DNA of 64,000 bases. Source: an uncultured Eubacteriales bacterium. Lineage in GTDB: Bacteria; Bacillota; Clostridia; Christensenellales; CAG-917. The stretch lies in assembly GCA_900545885.1 (NCBI GenBank), contig URAF01000013.1:4875-68874 (forward strand). The letters run 5' to 3'. The notes under the pieces are model-generated. The model was given only the letters and a program-made list of their open reading frames with translations, searched no databases and was not told where the DNA came from. Below are positions 49,397 to 58,800 of this stretch, piece by piece. The position numbers and the translations under genes were made by a program. Numbering within the stretch: the first letter of the stretch is position 1; every line of letters starts with the position of its first letter.

Positions 49397-51002
49397 AATC
49401 CACGCTTCTCACTTCGCGAATGACGTTGACTTTGATTTGTCCGGGATATTCGAGCTCGTTTTCGAGTTTGTCGGCAATTTCCCTTGCAAGGAAAACCGTC
49501 GCCGCGTCGTCAACCTGTTCGGGTTTGACGAGAACTCTGATTTCTCTGCCCGCCTGAACTGCGTAAGTCTGGTCGACTCCGTCGAAAGATTTTGCGATGT
49601 CTTCGAGTTTCTCGATACGCTTGACGTAGTTTTCCAACGATTCGCGACGCGCTCCCGGACGAGCCGAAGAGATTGCGTCCGCCGCTTGTACCAACACCGC
49701 CGCAACCGTTTCGGGTTCGATGTCGTTGTGGTGAGCGGCAATCGCGTGAATGACGTCTGCGTGTTCCTTGTACTTCTTGGCGAGCTCGACGCCGATTTGA
49801 ATGTGCGTGCCTTCGACTTCGTGGTCGACGGCTTTGCCTATGTCGTGCAGAAGACCCGCGCGCTTTGCAACCTTGGGGTCAAGCCCGAGTTCCTGCGCCA
49901 TAAGCGAGGCAAGGAAGGAAACTTCGAGCGAATGTTTGAGAACGTTCTGTCCGTAACTGGTACGGTATTTGAGTCTGCCGAGAATTTTGACGAGTTCGGG
50001 GTGCAGTCCGTGCACGCCTGCCTCGAACACCGCTTCTTCACCCGCTTCCTTAATGGACGCGTTGACTTCGCGGCGCACCTTGTCGACTATTTCTTCGATA
50101 CGTGCGGGGTGAATACGTCCGTCGGCGATGAGCTTTTCGAGCGTAAGTCTTGCCACTTCGCGGCGCACGGGGTCGAAACTCGAAAGAGTGATTACGTCGG
50201 GAGTGTCGTCGATAATCAGGTCAACGCCCGTCGCGGACTCCAACGCACGAATGTTTCTGCCCATTCTGCCGATGATTCTGCCCTTCATTTCGTCGTTGGG
50301 CAGGGCGACAACGCTGACCGTGTTTTCGGTGGCGTGGTCTGCCGCGCATCTCTGTATTGCTGTCGCTATAATGTTCTGTGCCTCTTTTACGGCATTCTCT
50401 TTGGCTTCGGCTTCGATTGCTTTCGCTTCTGCCGCCGCTCCGCGTTTGACTTCGTCAAGCAAAGCGTCTTTAAGTTCCTGACTGGCTTCCTCTTTCGTCA
50501 TACCTGCGACTCTTTCGAGTTCCTTCTGCATGACTTCCTGCGAACGGTTGAGTTCCTCTTCAATGGATTTCAGTCTTTCTCTGCTCTCTTCTACTGATTT
50601 CTGCGCCTTTTCGAGTTCGGCGATTTTCTTATCGAGAGCGTCCTCTTTCTTGTTGAGAGATTCGTCTTTTTTGTCGAGCGCGTTTTCTTTTTGCAGGAGA
50701 CGGTTTTCCGCTCTCTGCCATTCGGCTCTGCGTTCTTTGGTTTCCTTTTCGAACTCGGAACGCATTCTGTTTTGTTGTTCTTTGGCTTCGAGCATACCGT
50801 CCTTGCGGATGGCTTTTGCTTCCAAGCCCGCTTCTTCCAGAATTCTTGCCGCTTCCCTTTTAGCCAGGCCGATTTTGTTTTGCGAATACAGTCTATATCC
50901 AAACAGTCCGACGAGCGCACCGACAACGAGTGCGGCGACGGCTATTCCAACAATAGGACCGACTTCGAGTGCGGCAAGCAATAAATTCATACTGCTTGTC
51001 AT
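49386..51002 (-). CDS. rny: Ribonuclease Y
   Basis: 538 residues: an N-terminal TM (about 14-35), a long coiled coil (to about 190), a KH domain with GRMGRNIRALESATGVDLI, and an HD domain with LLHDIGKAVDHEVEGTH. It is a membrane-bound endonuclease that starts mRNA decay. ATG 51002 has GGAGAGGT upstream; an in-frame ATG four codons later is the alternative. It has its own promoter after the recA terminator. Confidence 0.97.
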   Translation of the reverse strand: MTSSMNLLLAALEVGPIVGIAVAALVVGALVGLFGYRLYSQNKIGLAKREAARILEEAGLEAKAIRKDGMLEAKEQQNRMRSEFEKETKERRAEWQRAENRLLQKENALDKKDESLNKKEDALDKKIAELEKAQKSVEESRERLKSIEEELNRSQEVMQKELERVAGMTKEEASQELKDALLDEVKRGAAAEAKAIEAEAKENAVKEAQNIIATAIQRCAADHATENTVSVVALPNDEMKGRIIGRMGRNIRALESATGVDLIIDDTPDVITLSSFDPVRREVARLTLEKLIADGRIHPARIEEIVDKVRREVNASIKEAGEEAVFEAGVHGLHPELVKILGRLKYRTSYGQNVLKHSLEVSFLASLMAQELGLDPKVAKRAGLLHDIGKAVDHEVEGTHIQIGVELAKKYKEHADVIHAIAAHHNDIEPETVAAVLVQAADAISSARPGARRESLENYVKRIEKLEDIAKSFDGVDQTYAVQAGREIRVLVKPEQVDDAATVFLAREIADKLENELEYPGQIKVNVIREVRSVDYAK

Positions 51003-51067
51003 CGAATGACCTCTCCATATATATAATCAATACGCGACGCGTGTACGCATAACGAATTGTCGTTATA

Positions 51068-51097
51068 ATTATATACTATAATTCCGTTATAAGTCAA
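51068..51097 (-). promoter_or_regulatory. Promoter of rny
   Basis: TTGACT (51092-51097), an 18-base spacer and TATAAT (51068-51073). Confidence 0.82.
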
Positions 51098-51122
51098 GTT
51101 TGAATAGAGAAAACGCAATCGG

Positions 51123-51151
51123 AAAAAAATCGCGCCCGACGGGGCGCGATT
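51123..51151 (-). terminator. Terminator after recA
   Basis: AATCGCGCCC (51128-51137) and GGGCGCGATT (51142-51151) form a perfect 10-bp stem followed by a U-tract on the minus strand. Confidence 0.92.
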
Positions 51152-51221
51152 GATACGTTCAGAATACCGAAAACGGCGTTTAAAGTGCCGATTTTGCAAA
51201 ACCGCTCGGAAGATACGGAAA

Positions 51222-52211
51222 TTACATACCGTACTTTTCGCGGACTTTTGCGTCGATTTCCTGCGAAATTTCGGGGTGCTGACGGAGGAACTCGATTGCC
51301 TTATCCCTGCCCTGACCGATTTTCTCGTCGTTGTAGCTGAACCAGCTGCCGCTCTTCTGAATAAATCCGTTCTGGACGGCAAGGTCGATAAGGCAACCCA
51401 ACGAAGATATACCCGTGCCGTACATAATGTCGAATTCCGCAACCTTGAAAGGAGGCGCGACCTTGTTTTTGACGATTTTGGCTTTGACGCGGTTGCCGAT
51501 AATGTCGCTGCCGTCTTTTATGGACTCCGTCTTTCTGATGTCGATACGGACGGACGCATAGAATTTGAGCGCCTTGCCGCCCGTGGTGGTTTCCGCACTG
51601 CCGTACACGACGCCGACTTTTTCGCGAAGCTGGTTGATGAATATGATGGAGCACTTGCTCTTTGATGTAACCGCGGTGAGTTTTCTCAACGCCTGCGACA
51701 TAAGTCTTGCTTGCAGACCGACGTGGCTGTCACCCATTTCGCCGTCGATTTCGGCTTGCGGAGTGAGCGCGGCAACGGAGTCGACGACGACTACGTCGAT
51801 TGCACCGCTGCGTACGAGCGTTTCGACTATGTCAAGCGCCTGTTCGCCGTTGTCGGGCTGGGAGATATACAGGTTTTCGAGTTGAACGCCCAGTCTCGAC
51901 GCATAGGACGGATCGAGCGCGTGTTCCGCGTCGATGAACGCCGCAGTGCCGCCCGCTTTCTGCGCTTCCGCCACGATATGCAATGCAACGGTGGTTTTAC
52001 CCGAAGACTCGGGTCCGTATATTTCGACAATTCTTCCCTTGGGGATACCGCCGATACCGAGCGCGATGTCGAGCGTCAGACAACCCGTGGAAACTGCTTC
52101 CACTTTCTGAACGTCGTTGTCACCGAGACGCATGATTGCGCCTTTGCCGAACTGCTTTTCAATCTGCGCAAGCGCGAGTTCCAACGGATTTCCTCTGTCC
52201 TTATCTGCCAT
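51222..52211 (-). CDS. recA: Recombinase RecA
   Basis: 329 residues. Walker A GPESSGKT (66-73), Walker B VVVVDSVAAL, and loop L2 with NQLREKVGVVYGSAETTTGGKALK in outline. The C-terminal acidic tail is short. RecA forms filaments on single-stranded DNA for recombination and for LexA cleavage. AAGGAG lies before the ATG. The 164-base leader after cinA includes a long hairpin, but I see no canonical LexA box. Confidence 0.98.
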   Translation of the reverse strand: MADKDRGNPLELALAQIEKQFGKGAIMRLGDNDVQKVEAVSTGCLTLDIALGIGGIPKGRIVEIYGPESSGKTTVALHIVAEAQKAGGTAAFIDAEHALDPSYASRLGVQLENLYISQPDNGEQALDIVETLVRSGAIDVVVVDSVAALTPQAEIDGEMGDSHVGLQARLMSQALRKLTAVTSKSKCSIIFINQLREKVGVVYGSAETTTGGKALKFYASVRIDIRKTESIKDGSDIIGNRVKAKIVKNKVAPPFKVAEFDIMYGTGISSLGCLIDLAVQNGFIQKSGSWFSYNDEKIGQGRDKAIEFLRQHPEISQEIDAKVREKYGM

Positions 52212-52273
52212 AATTCAATCTCCTTGTCCTCAAAGCGGATTGCCCGCAATAAGTATTTCTGATGTTTATATGT

Positions 52274-52303
52274 CCGAAACGTTCGGTTAAACCGTCGTTT
52301 CGG
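52274..52303 (-). promoter_or_regulatory. Hairpin in the recA leader
   Basis: CCGAAACG and CGTTTCGG form 8-bp outer arms, with an inner CGGTT/AACCG stem offset by one base, all within 30 bases. It is about 60 bases before the recA start. No U-tract follows, so it is not a terminator. Confidence 0.5.
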
Positions 52304-52375
52304 TGATTTTCGTTCCGATATCGTCTTATCTCTGTCCGTACAACCTTTTTACAGCTTTGCAGTTACAGTACAGCG

Positions 52376-53071
52376 TTACAGTTGCAGTATATCTCCGCGC
52401 AGATAGCGCACGAGGTAGAAAAGCGCAAGGTTTGCCGTAGCCTTTCTTATGCGGTTGCGGTCGCCCGAAAGGTGTTTCTCGAACACGGTTATGAACTCTC
52501 CCGCACCGACGCCGATGTAGACAAGTCCGACGGGTTTTCCTTCGTCGCCCTGCGGTCCCGCAAGTCCCGTCGTCGCAAGTCCTATGTTCACGGGAGGAAC
52601 AAGCAACCCCTTGACCATTGCGTACGCCGTTTCGCGGCTGACTGCACCGTATGCGCCTATCAACGCTTTCGGGATACAGAGTCTGTGCATTTTCGCGGCG
52701 CGGTTATAACACACGACGCCTTCGAAAAAGTTTTCGCTTATGCCTGCAACCGACGTAAGCCGCGAACAGATTTCACCGCCAGTCAGGCTTTCGGCAACGG
52801 CAAGCATCTTGTTGTTGAGTTTGAGAAGTTGCGCCGCAAGGTCGTGCAACTCCTTGTCTTCGGCACAGTAAACCTGTTCGTCGAAGATGTTGTATGCAAG
52901 ACTTTTGACCGCGTCGAAAGATTTTTTGTCCAACGAAGAAGTCATGGTTATCTTCGCGTCAAGACAACATTCCTCAACGGAAAAATCCACGCCTTTGTCG
53001 GCTATCTCCGACAGCTTGTCGCATATCTCGTCGCAGTCGAGACCGCAGACTTTCATCACTTCGCAAATCAT
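52376..53071 (-). CDS. CinA-type protein: KH-like plus NMN deamidase (PncC) domains
   Basis: 231 residues. About 1-85 resembles the middle KH-like domain of CinA and the remainder is the PncC amidohydrolase (AVAESLTGGEICSRL, GVVCYNRAAK, GLATTGLAGPQGDEGKPVG). The N-terminal MoCF-like domain of about 170 residues found in full CinA is missing. It probably deamidates nicotinamide mononucleotide in the pyridine-nucleotide cycle. It is upstream of recA, as is usual, and overlaps the unknown gene before it by four bases. Confidence 0.85.
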   Translation of the reverse strand: MICEVMKVCGLDCDEICDKLSEIADKGVDFSVEECCLDAKITMTSSLDKKSFDAVKSLAYNIFDEQVYCAEDKELHDLAAQLLKLNNKMLAVAESLTGGEICSRLTSVAGISENFFEGVVCYNRAAKMHRLCIPKALIGAYGAVSRETAYAMVKGLLVPPVNIGLATTGLAGPQGDEGKPVGLVYIGVGAGEFITVFEKHLSGDRNRIRKATANLALFYLVRYLRGDILQL

Positions 53072-53628
53072 TTTCTTTTTTCCAGTCTTACGTACATTCC
53101 GTCGTAGTCGGAGTGCGTAACCGTCATAAGTTTACGACCGGGATTTATAGGGTCGTCACCGTCGTAAAACCCGCAAATCCCGAGCAGGTCGTATATCTCG
53201 TGCGCGCGCTCGTTGACGACGGACATTTTGCGTTGCAGGAATATTACGCTCAGGCTTCCGAACGTCAGTCCTAGTTTGAGTGCGGGAACCAGCGTTCCGA
53301 ACAAATATCCCGTATAACCTACCTTTTCGAAATCCTTGTCGCGTTCGACCAACGGCAAATAGGTTTGTCCGAGGCTGTCGCGTCTTGTTTTCAGCGCGGC
53401 AACGTCGTCCGCGTTGCCCTGCCAGACGAACCCTTTTTTCTTGTCTTCGTCGCCGAGCAATCCCGCCATATCGAAAGCGCAAAGCAGTTTGACGGCGGTC
53501 GGAGCGTGTATGCCGAGATGTCTGCACAGCGATTTTTCGGACAGATGTCCCTCTTTCGAGCCCAGTTCAGCCGCAAGTACGGCATATTCGGCAAACGTGT
53601 TTTTCTCCTGTCTTACGGCCTCTTTCAT
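53068..53628 (-). CDS. Unknown protein with a winged-helix-like N-terminus
   Basis: 186 residues that I cannot assign. The N-terminal 70 residues (EKSLCRHLGIHAPTAVKLL, then DMAGLLGDEDKKKGFVW) resemble a winged helix of the FtsK-gamma type, which binds DNA. A central hydrophobic stretch (GYLFGTLVPALKLGLTFGSLSVIFL) may be a membrane segment, and the C-terminus is mixed. The stop overlaps cinA by four bases, so it is a real, translated gene in the pgsA-cinA interval. Its function is unknown. Confidence 0.6.
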   Translation of the reverse strand: MKEAVRQEKNTFAEYAVLAAELGSKEGHLSEKSLCRHLGIHAPTAVKLLCAFDMAGLLGDEDKKKGFVWQGNADDVAALKTRRDSLGQTYLPLVERDKDFEKVGYTGYLFGTLVPALKLGLTFGSLSVIFLQRKMSVVNERAHEIYDLLGICGFYDGDDPINPGRKLMTVTHSDYDGMYVRLEKRK

Positions 53629-53799
53629 TCCGCGCTTTCCTGCTCCGCGAACGCTTGTACTCGGCTTTACCGCCTCTTTCGAGTTTTGTGCGTTCGGTTT
53701 TTATTGTTGTATTTTAGTGATTGATGCAACGAGGTTCGACATTCACCCAATCGTCAATTCAAGTTGGATTAAGTCGAACTTGTTTTCTTACTTGTTTGA

Positions 53800-54459
53800 T
53801 TACTTGTTATCGTTCTCGTTTTCGGCCTTGTCCGCCGCGGCTTCTTTAACGTCAGCCGCCGCAGGAGCCTGCTCTTTCTTTTCGGGGTCGGCAAGTACGT
53901 GTTTGTTCTTGATAAGATAATTGACGCCCGAAACAACAGTCATAACCGCGCCGAGATAGAAAATCGCTTCCGCTATTGCGGCAAGCACGATGTGGAAACC
54001 GCCGAGAATGAGCAGCGCCACGCCGACGTCCAGCAGTACGGTTTTGATTTTGCCGTAGATGTCGGCTGCAAGCACAAGACCTTTGCTTGCGGCAACCGCT
54101 CTGAATACGCTGACGGTAAGTTCACGCGTGAGGATAAGTCCGCCGAGCAAAGCTATGACCAGCGAATCGTACGGGAAAAGGCGTATATCGTCGAAGCACA
54201 CGATGAGGAACAGCATAACGACGATGACGATTTTGTCCGCGAGCGGGTCGAGGAATTTGCCGAGCGCGGAAACAGTGTTCGTCTTTCTAGCGATGTGTCC
54301 GTCAACGAAGTCGGTGGCGCACAGCACGCTGAAAAGTATGCAGGACACGATTATAAACGGCATGTACAGATTGTCGAAAAACATCGCCAAAACGTAAAAC
54401 ACCACCGTGGGTACTATGAGAACTATTCTTGCAAGTGTGATTTTTGTAGCCAGTGTCAT
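53800..54459 (-). CDS. pgsA: CDP-diacylglycerol-glycerol-3-phosphate 3-phosphatidyltransferase
   Basis: 219 residues, with about five TM segments. The CDP-alcohol phosphotransferase motif is complete: D50, D53-G54, A57-R58, G67, D71 and D75. It makes phosphatidylglycerol phosphate. The C-terminus is a charged low-complexity tail (DPEKKEQAPAAADVKEAAADK in part). The start overlaps the rimO stop by four bases. AACAAGTAA-type 12-bp units repeat three times around and after its stop. Confidence 0.95.
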   Translation of the reverse strand: MTLATKITLARIVLIVPTVVFYVLAMFFDNLYMPFIIVSCILFSVLCATDFVDGHIARKTNTVSALGKFLDPLADKIVIVVMLFLIVCFDDIRLFPYDSLVIALLGGLILTRELTVSVFRAVAASKGLVLAADIYGKIKTVLLDVGVALLILGGFHIVLAAIAEAIFYLGAVMTVVSGVNYLIKNKHVLADPEKKEQAPAAADVKEAAADKAENENDNK

Positions 54460-55754
54460 ACTGTTCTCCCAATGAGGTCTATTCCGTCCGTGCGGACAAT
54501 TTCCACGTCGTAGATTTCGCCGATTGACACTTCTTCGTCGGAGGTGAAATACACCACGTTGTCGACGTCGGGAGTCTGTCTTTCGGTGTGTCCGTAGAAA
54601 GACTGTCTGTCATAATCGATACCGTCGTAAAGCACTTTGACGACTTTTCCGACGGTTACGGCACAGTTCTTTTCTATGACCGCGTTTTCGACTTCGCGCA
54701 GTTCGTCTGCTCTGCGCTTTTTGGTTTCTTCGTCAAGATGACCGCGCATTCTGTCGGCGGGCGTTCCTTCTTCACGCGAATACGCAAACACCCCGGCAAA
54801 ATCGATTTTGGCTTCTTTCAGGAACTCTTTGAGTTTGAGGTGCGCCTCTTCCGTTTCTCCGGGGAACCCCGAAATGAACGACGTGCGCATGGTAATTCCC
54901 GCCTTCTTGATTTTGGCGACAAGTTCGCGGGTGTACTTTTCGGTCGTATGGCGGTTCATACGCTTCAGCACTTCGTCGTCGACGTGTTGAAGCGGAACGT
55001 CCATATACTTGCAAACCTTCGGCGTGTTCTTAACAAACTCGATGAGTTCGTCCGTCACCATTTCGGGTTCGAGATACAAAAGCCTTATGCGTTCGAAAGA
55101 AAGTTCCGCAAGTTTGCCGACAAGTTCGGTAAGGTGCGGTTTCCCGTCGAAATCTATACCGTATCTTGTGACGTCCTGCGCTACGAGTATGATTTCCTTG
55201 ACTCCGTCTTCGGCAAGTTCCTTTGCTTCCGCAAGCAGATTTTCCATGCTTTCGGAACGGTACTTTCCGCGTATGGACGGAATTGCGCAGTATGTGCAAT
55301 GATTGTCGCACCCTTCCGCGATTTTGAGGTACGCATAATGATAGGGTGTGGTGAGAACTCTGCCGCCGTAATACGCGTCGCCGCCCCCGCAACAATAGAT
55401 TTTGTCGCCGTTTGCGATTTTTTCGACGGTGGGTACGATTTCGTCGTAGTCCGCAACGCCGAGAAACGCGTCTACTTCGGGAAACTCCTCTTCCAGCGTG
55501 TCTATGTATCTCTGCGGCAGACAACCGGTGACAATAATTTTCTTACCGTCCTTTTTGTATTCCGCAGCACCCAGTATTTCGTCTATGGCTTCGTTTTTGG
55601 CGTCTTCGGTGAAAGCGCAGGTGTTGACAATGATAACGTCCGCTTCGTTTTCGTCCGAAACGGGCGTATGTCCTGCCGCCACAAGCCTTGCTATCATTTT
55701 TTCCGAATCCACTCTGTTTTTGTCACAGCCGAGTGAAATAACACCGAATTTCAT
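54456..55754 (-). CDS. rimO: Ribosomal protein S12 methylthiotransferase RimO
   Basis: 432 residues. The UPF0004 domain holds auxiliary-cluster cysteines C10 (ISLGCDKNRVDSE), C46 (VNTCAF) and the VTGCLPQR Cys; the radical SAM cluster is EGCDNHCTYC; a C-terminal TRAM domain ends the chain. It adds a methylthio group to Asp of S12. The SLGCDKN signature favours RimO over MiaB or MtaB. It lies 49 bases after ftsK. Confidence 0.95.
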   Translation of the reverse strand: MKFGVISLGCDKNRVDSEKMIARLVAAGHTPVSDENEADVIIVNTCAFTEDAKNEAIDEILGAAEYKKDGKKIIVTGCLPQRYIDTLEEEFPEVDAFLGVADYDEIVPTVEKIANGDKIYCCGGGDAYYGGRVLTTPYHYAYLKIAEGCDNHCTYCAIPSIRGKYRSESMENLLAEAKELAEDGVKEIILVAQDVTRYGIDFDGKPHLTELVGKLAELSFERIRLLYLEPEMVTDELIEFVKNTPKVCKYMDVPLQHVDDEVLKRMNRHTTEKYTRELVAKIKKAGITMRTSFISGFPGETEEAHLKLKEFLKEAKIDFAGVFAYSREEGTPADRMRGHLDEETKKRRADELREVENAVIEKNCAVTVGKVVKVLYDGIDYDRQSFYGHTERQTPDVDNVVYFTSDEEVSIGEIYDVEIVRTDGIDLIGRTV

Positions 55755-55803
55755 ACTTTGGTTCTCCGCGGCTTCGCCCGCAACAGAGCGGGCGCAACCG
55801 TCA

Positions 55804-58800
55804 TTATTCGTCGTCTTCTTCCGAAGAATTGGCTTGCATTAGCTCTTCGAGGTCCTCTTCCGTAATGCAGACTTTATGCTTTTTGCTCTCGGGGTCGGGT
55901 TCGATGAGGTTCATGTCTTTCATTATGTCGAAAATCTTGGCCGCTTTCGGGAAACCGAGTCCGAGTTTACGTTGCATACTGGAAATGGTGATGAGGTTTC
56001 CTTCCAGTCCCATTCTGACTGCTTCGAAAACTTCGGGCGGGATTGCGTCCTTGTCCGCCGCTTTCTTGCCGCCGCTCTTTCCGCCTTCGGCAGGCTCTTC
56101 CGTCTTTTCCTTGAAGATTGCGTCCTTTACTCTCTCGTCATAATAGCTTTCGTTGTGTTCCTTGATGAAATCAACGACGCTCTTGACTTCGGAGTTGGAT
56201 ATGAACGCGCCCTGCATACGTATGGGGTTGGCGATTTTTGGAGTCATATAGAACAGGTCGCCGTTGCCGAGCAGTTTTTCCGCTCCGCCCGCGTCGAGAA
56301 TGGTACGGGAGTCGGGTCCCGACGTAACCTTGAACGCGACACGCGAAGGCAGGTTGTTCTTGATTGTACCGCTGACGACGTCGACGGACGGTCTTTGCGT
56401 TGCGAGAATAAGGTGAATGCCGACTGCACGCGCAAGACGGGCAATACGGTTGATTGCGTCTTCGACGGCTTTCTTACCCTGCGCCATAAGGTCGGCAAGT
56501 TCGTCGACTATGACGACGATACGCGGCATTTTTTCGTAGCCCTCTTTCTCGCAGTTCTGGTTGTACTCGTCTATATCGCGATATTTGAGGTTGGACAGAT
56601 ACTCGATTCTGCGTTGCATTTCCGTGATTGCCCAGTTGAGCGCACGGATTGCCTTGTCGACGTCGCAGATGATTTCGTCCAGCATAAGGTGCGGGATACC
56701 GCTGTACACGGACAACTCTACTCGTTTCGGGTCGACCATTATGAGTCGTACTTCTTCGGGCGACGCCTTGTACAGCAAACTGATAATCAACGAGTTGATA
56801 CAACAGCTCTTACCTGCGCCCGTAGCACCTGCGATAAGCATATGCGGCAATTCTTTGATGTCGCAGACGTACTCTTCGCCGAACAGGTCTTTGCCCAGTC
56901 CGAACGTCGCGGGCGACTTGGACTGATTGAACTTCGCGGATTGCAGAATTTCGCTGAGTCGGACGATACGACGTTTCTTGTTAGGCACTTCGATACCGAC
57001 CGCGTTTTTGCCGGGGATAGGCGCGAGAATACGCACGCTTTCCTCTTCCATCTTCATTGCGATGTCGTTTTCAAGGCTTACAAGGCTGCCGATTGTTCTG
57101 CCCTTGGGCATTTCGACGTGCAACGTATAAAGCGAGAACGTAGGTCCGACCTTGATTTCGACGACTTCCGCATTTACGTCGAAGAAATTGAGCGTCTCAA
57201 CCAACACTCTCTTCTTGTATTCGTAGTCTTCGTCCTGCGAAACCGCGGGTTCTGGCGGAACGAGCAACTTCATAGGCGGCGCAATATAAGGCTTACGGGG
57301 CGTAACCTGCGAAATTGCCTGCTCCATATTGACCTGTGTTAGGCGCTCTTTTGACGTATCATTCGCCATTTTCTTGGCGAGATTTTCCGTCTTTTGCAAA
57401 CTCTTGTCGCGCGGCGCGTAAATACGCTTGCTGCGCTCTTCCGCTATATGTTCATAACTTGCAAGCTGCGGCGCTTCCTTGCGCGCCTTGGCGATGTTCT
57501 CCATCTGCTGTTTAGCGAACATCGACTGCTGAATTACCTTGCCTGTCGTATCGAATGCGGGCGCGTCGTCGGTCTGTTTAACGCCTCTGGAAATAACGTC
57601 CTGAACCTTGCGTTGAGCCTCGGTATGAGGTGCGGTTTCCGCCGTTGCGGAATTTGCAAACAGATTTGCCGACGAATCGGCAGAAGCCGAACGCTGTTGT
57701 CTGTTCTGTTTGTATGCGGGAACGGAAGACTGACGCGGAGAAGGCGCGGGCTCCGCACTCTGCGGCGCTTTGGCAGTCTGCGCGGTCGTTCCGAAACCGC
57801 CCACTCTGTCTGCGGGTGCGAGATTTGCACTGAACGCGTTGGGAATGGAAGGTGTGGGCGTTTCCTGTTTTTCGGGAGTTACGGCCGTACCCTCGAATGC
57901 ACGCGGAACTTTACGTTGCTGTTCTGCGGGTTGTGCGGGACGTTGAGTTTGTCCGAACGCACTGCGCGCCGCCTGCGGCTGTTGCGCGCTGACCGCTTGC
58001 TGTGCGGCAAGAACTGCGGAATTGAAAGCGTCCGCTTTCGCCGCCGTGGGCGGAACTCCCGCTTTTTCGTAAGCGGTGGCTTCGGGTATGGAGTTCGCCT
58101 GCGGTGCTTTTGCTTTTTCTTCTCCCGTTATCGCTCTCGACACACTTCCGTGCAATCCCGCCATATTGGAAGCGGACGACTGCGGCGGAGTTGCCGTTGC
58201 AGTTCTGTTGTCGACGGGCGGTTTGAGAACGGGACGCGTGGGTTTGGGTACCTCGCGTTTTACGGGTTTGTCTGCGGGAGCACTGCCCGAACCGGAATAT
58301 CCGAATCCGCCCGAAGTCGCGGAAGCGGTCTGCGAATCCGCGGCTTTTTCTCCCTCTTTTCCAGAGAACATTTCGCCGAACAGTTTGGTTCTGTCGGCTT
58401 TCAACGCGTCGAAGGAACTGTATCCGAGTGCGGACGCTCCCCTTGCGTCTGGATTTATGATGTTGGACTGTCTGTCCTGCGAATTGTCCGAAACACCGGA
58501 ATTCGGCGCGGTTTCGCCGAAATATCTTTCGCGAACCATATCCCGCGCCATTGCGTCGCTGTTGTCGACTCCGAGCTTTCTGCGCAGTTCGTTTCTTCTC
58601 ACCGCACCGAACGACGCTCCTGGATTGGCAAGCGCTTCGTCGGGATTGGTCATGGTGTTGTACTTGGAAAGACTGTCCTCTTCGGGAGTGGGACTGAAAA
58701 GAATGTCGCGTGCAAGACTGCGCGTGTTGAATTTGTCGGGTTTTGTTTTGGTGGTGCGGGCTCTTTGTTCGTCCTCGTAGTGCGCCCCTGCATTGGGATA

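Noticed and set aside
52270..52310. LexA (SOS) operator before recA
   Set aside because: The CGAA/TTCG words do not have the spacing of the Firmicutes box; they are part of a longer hairpin.
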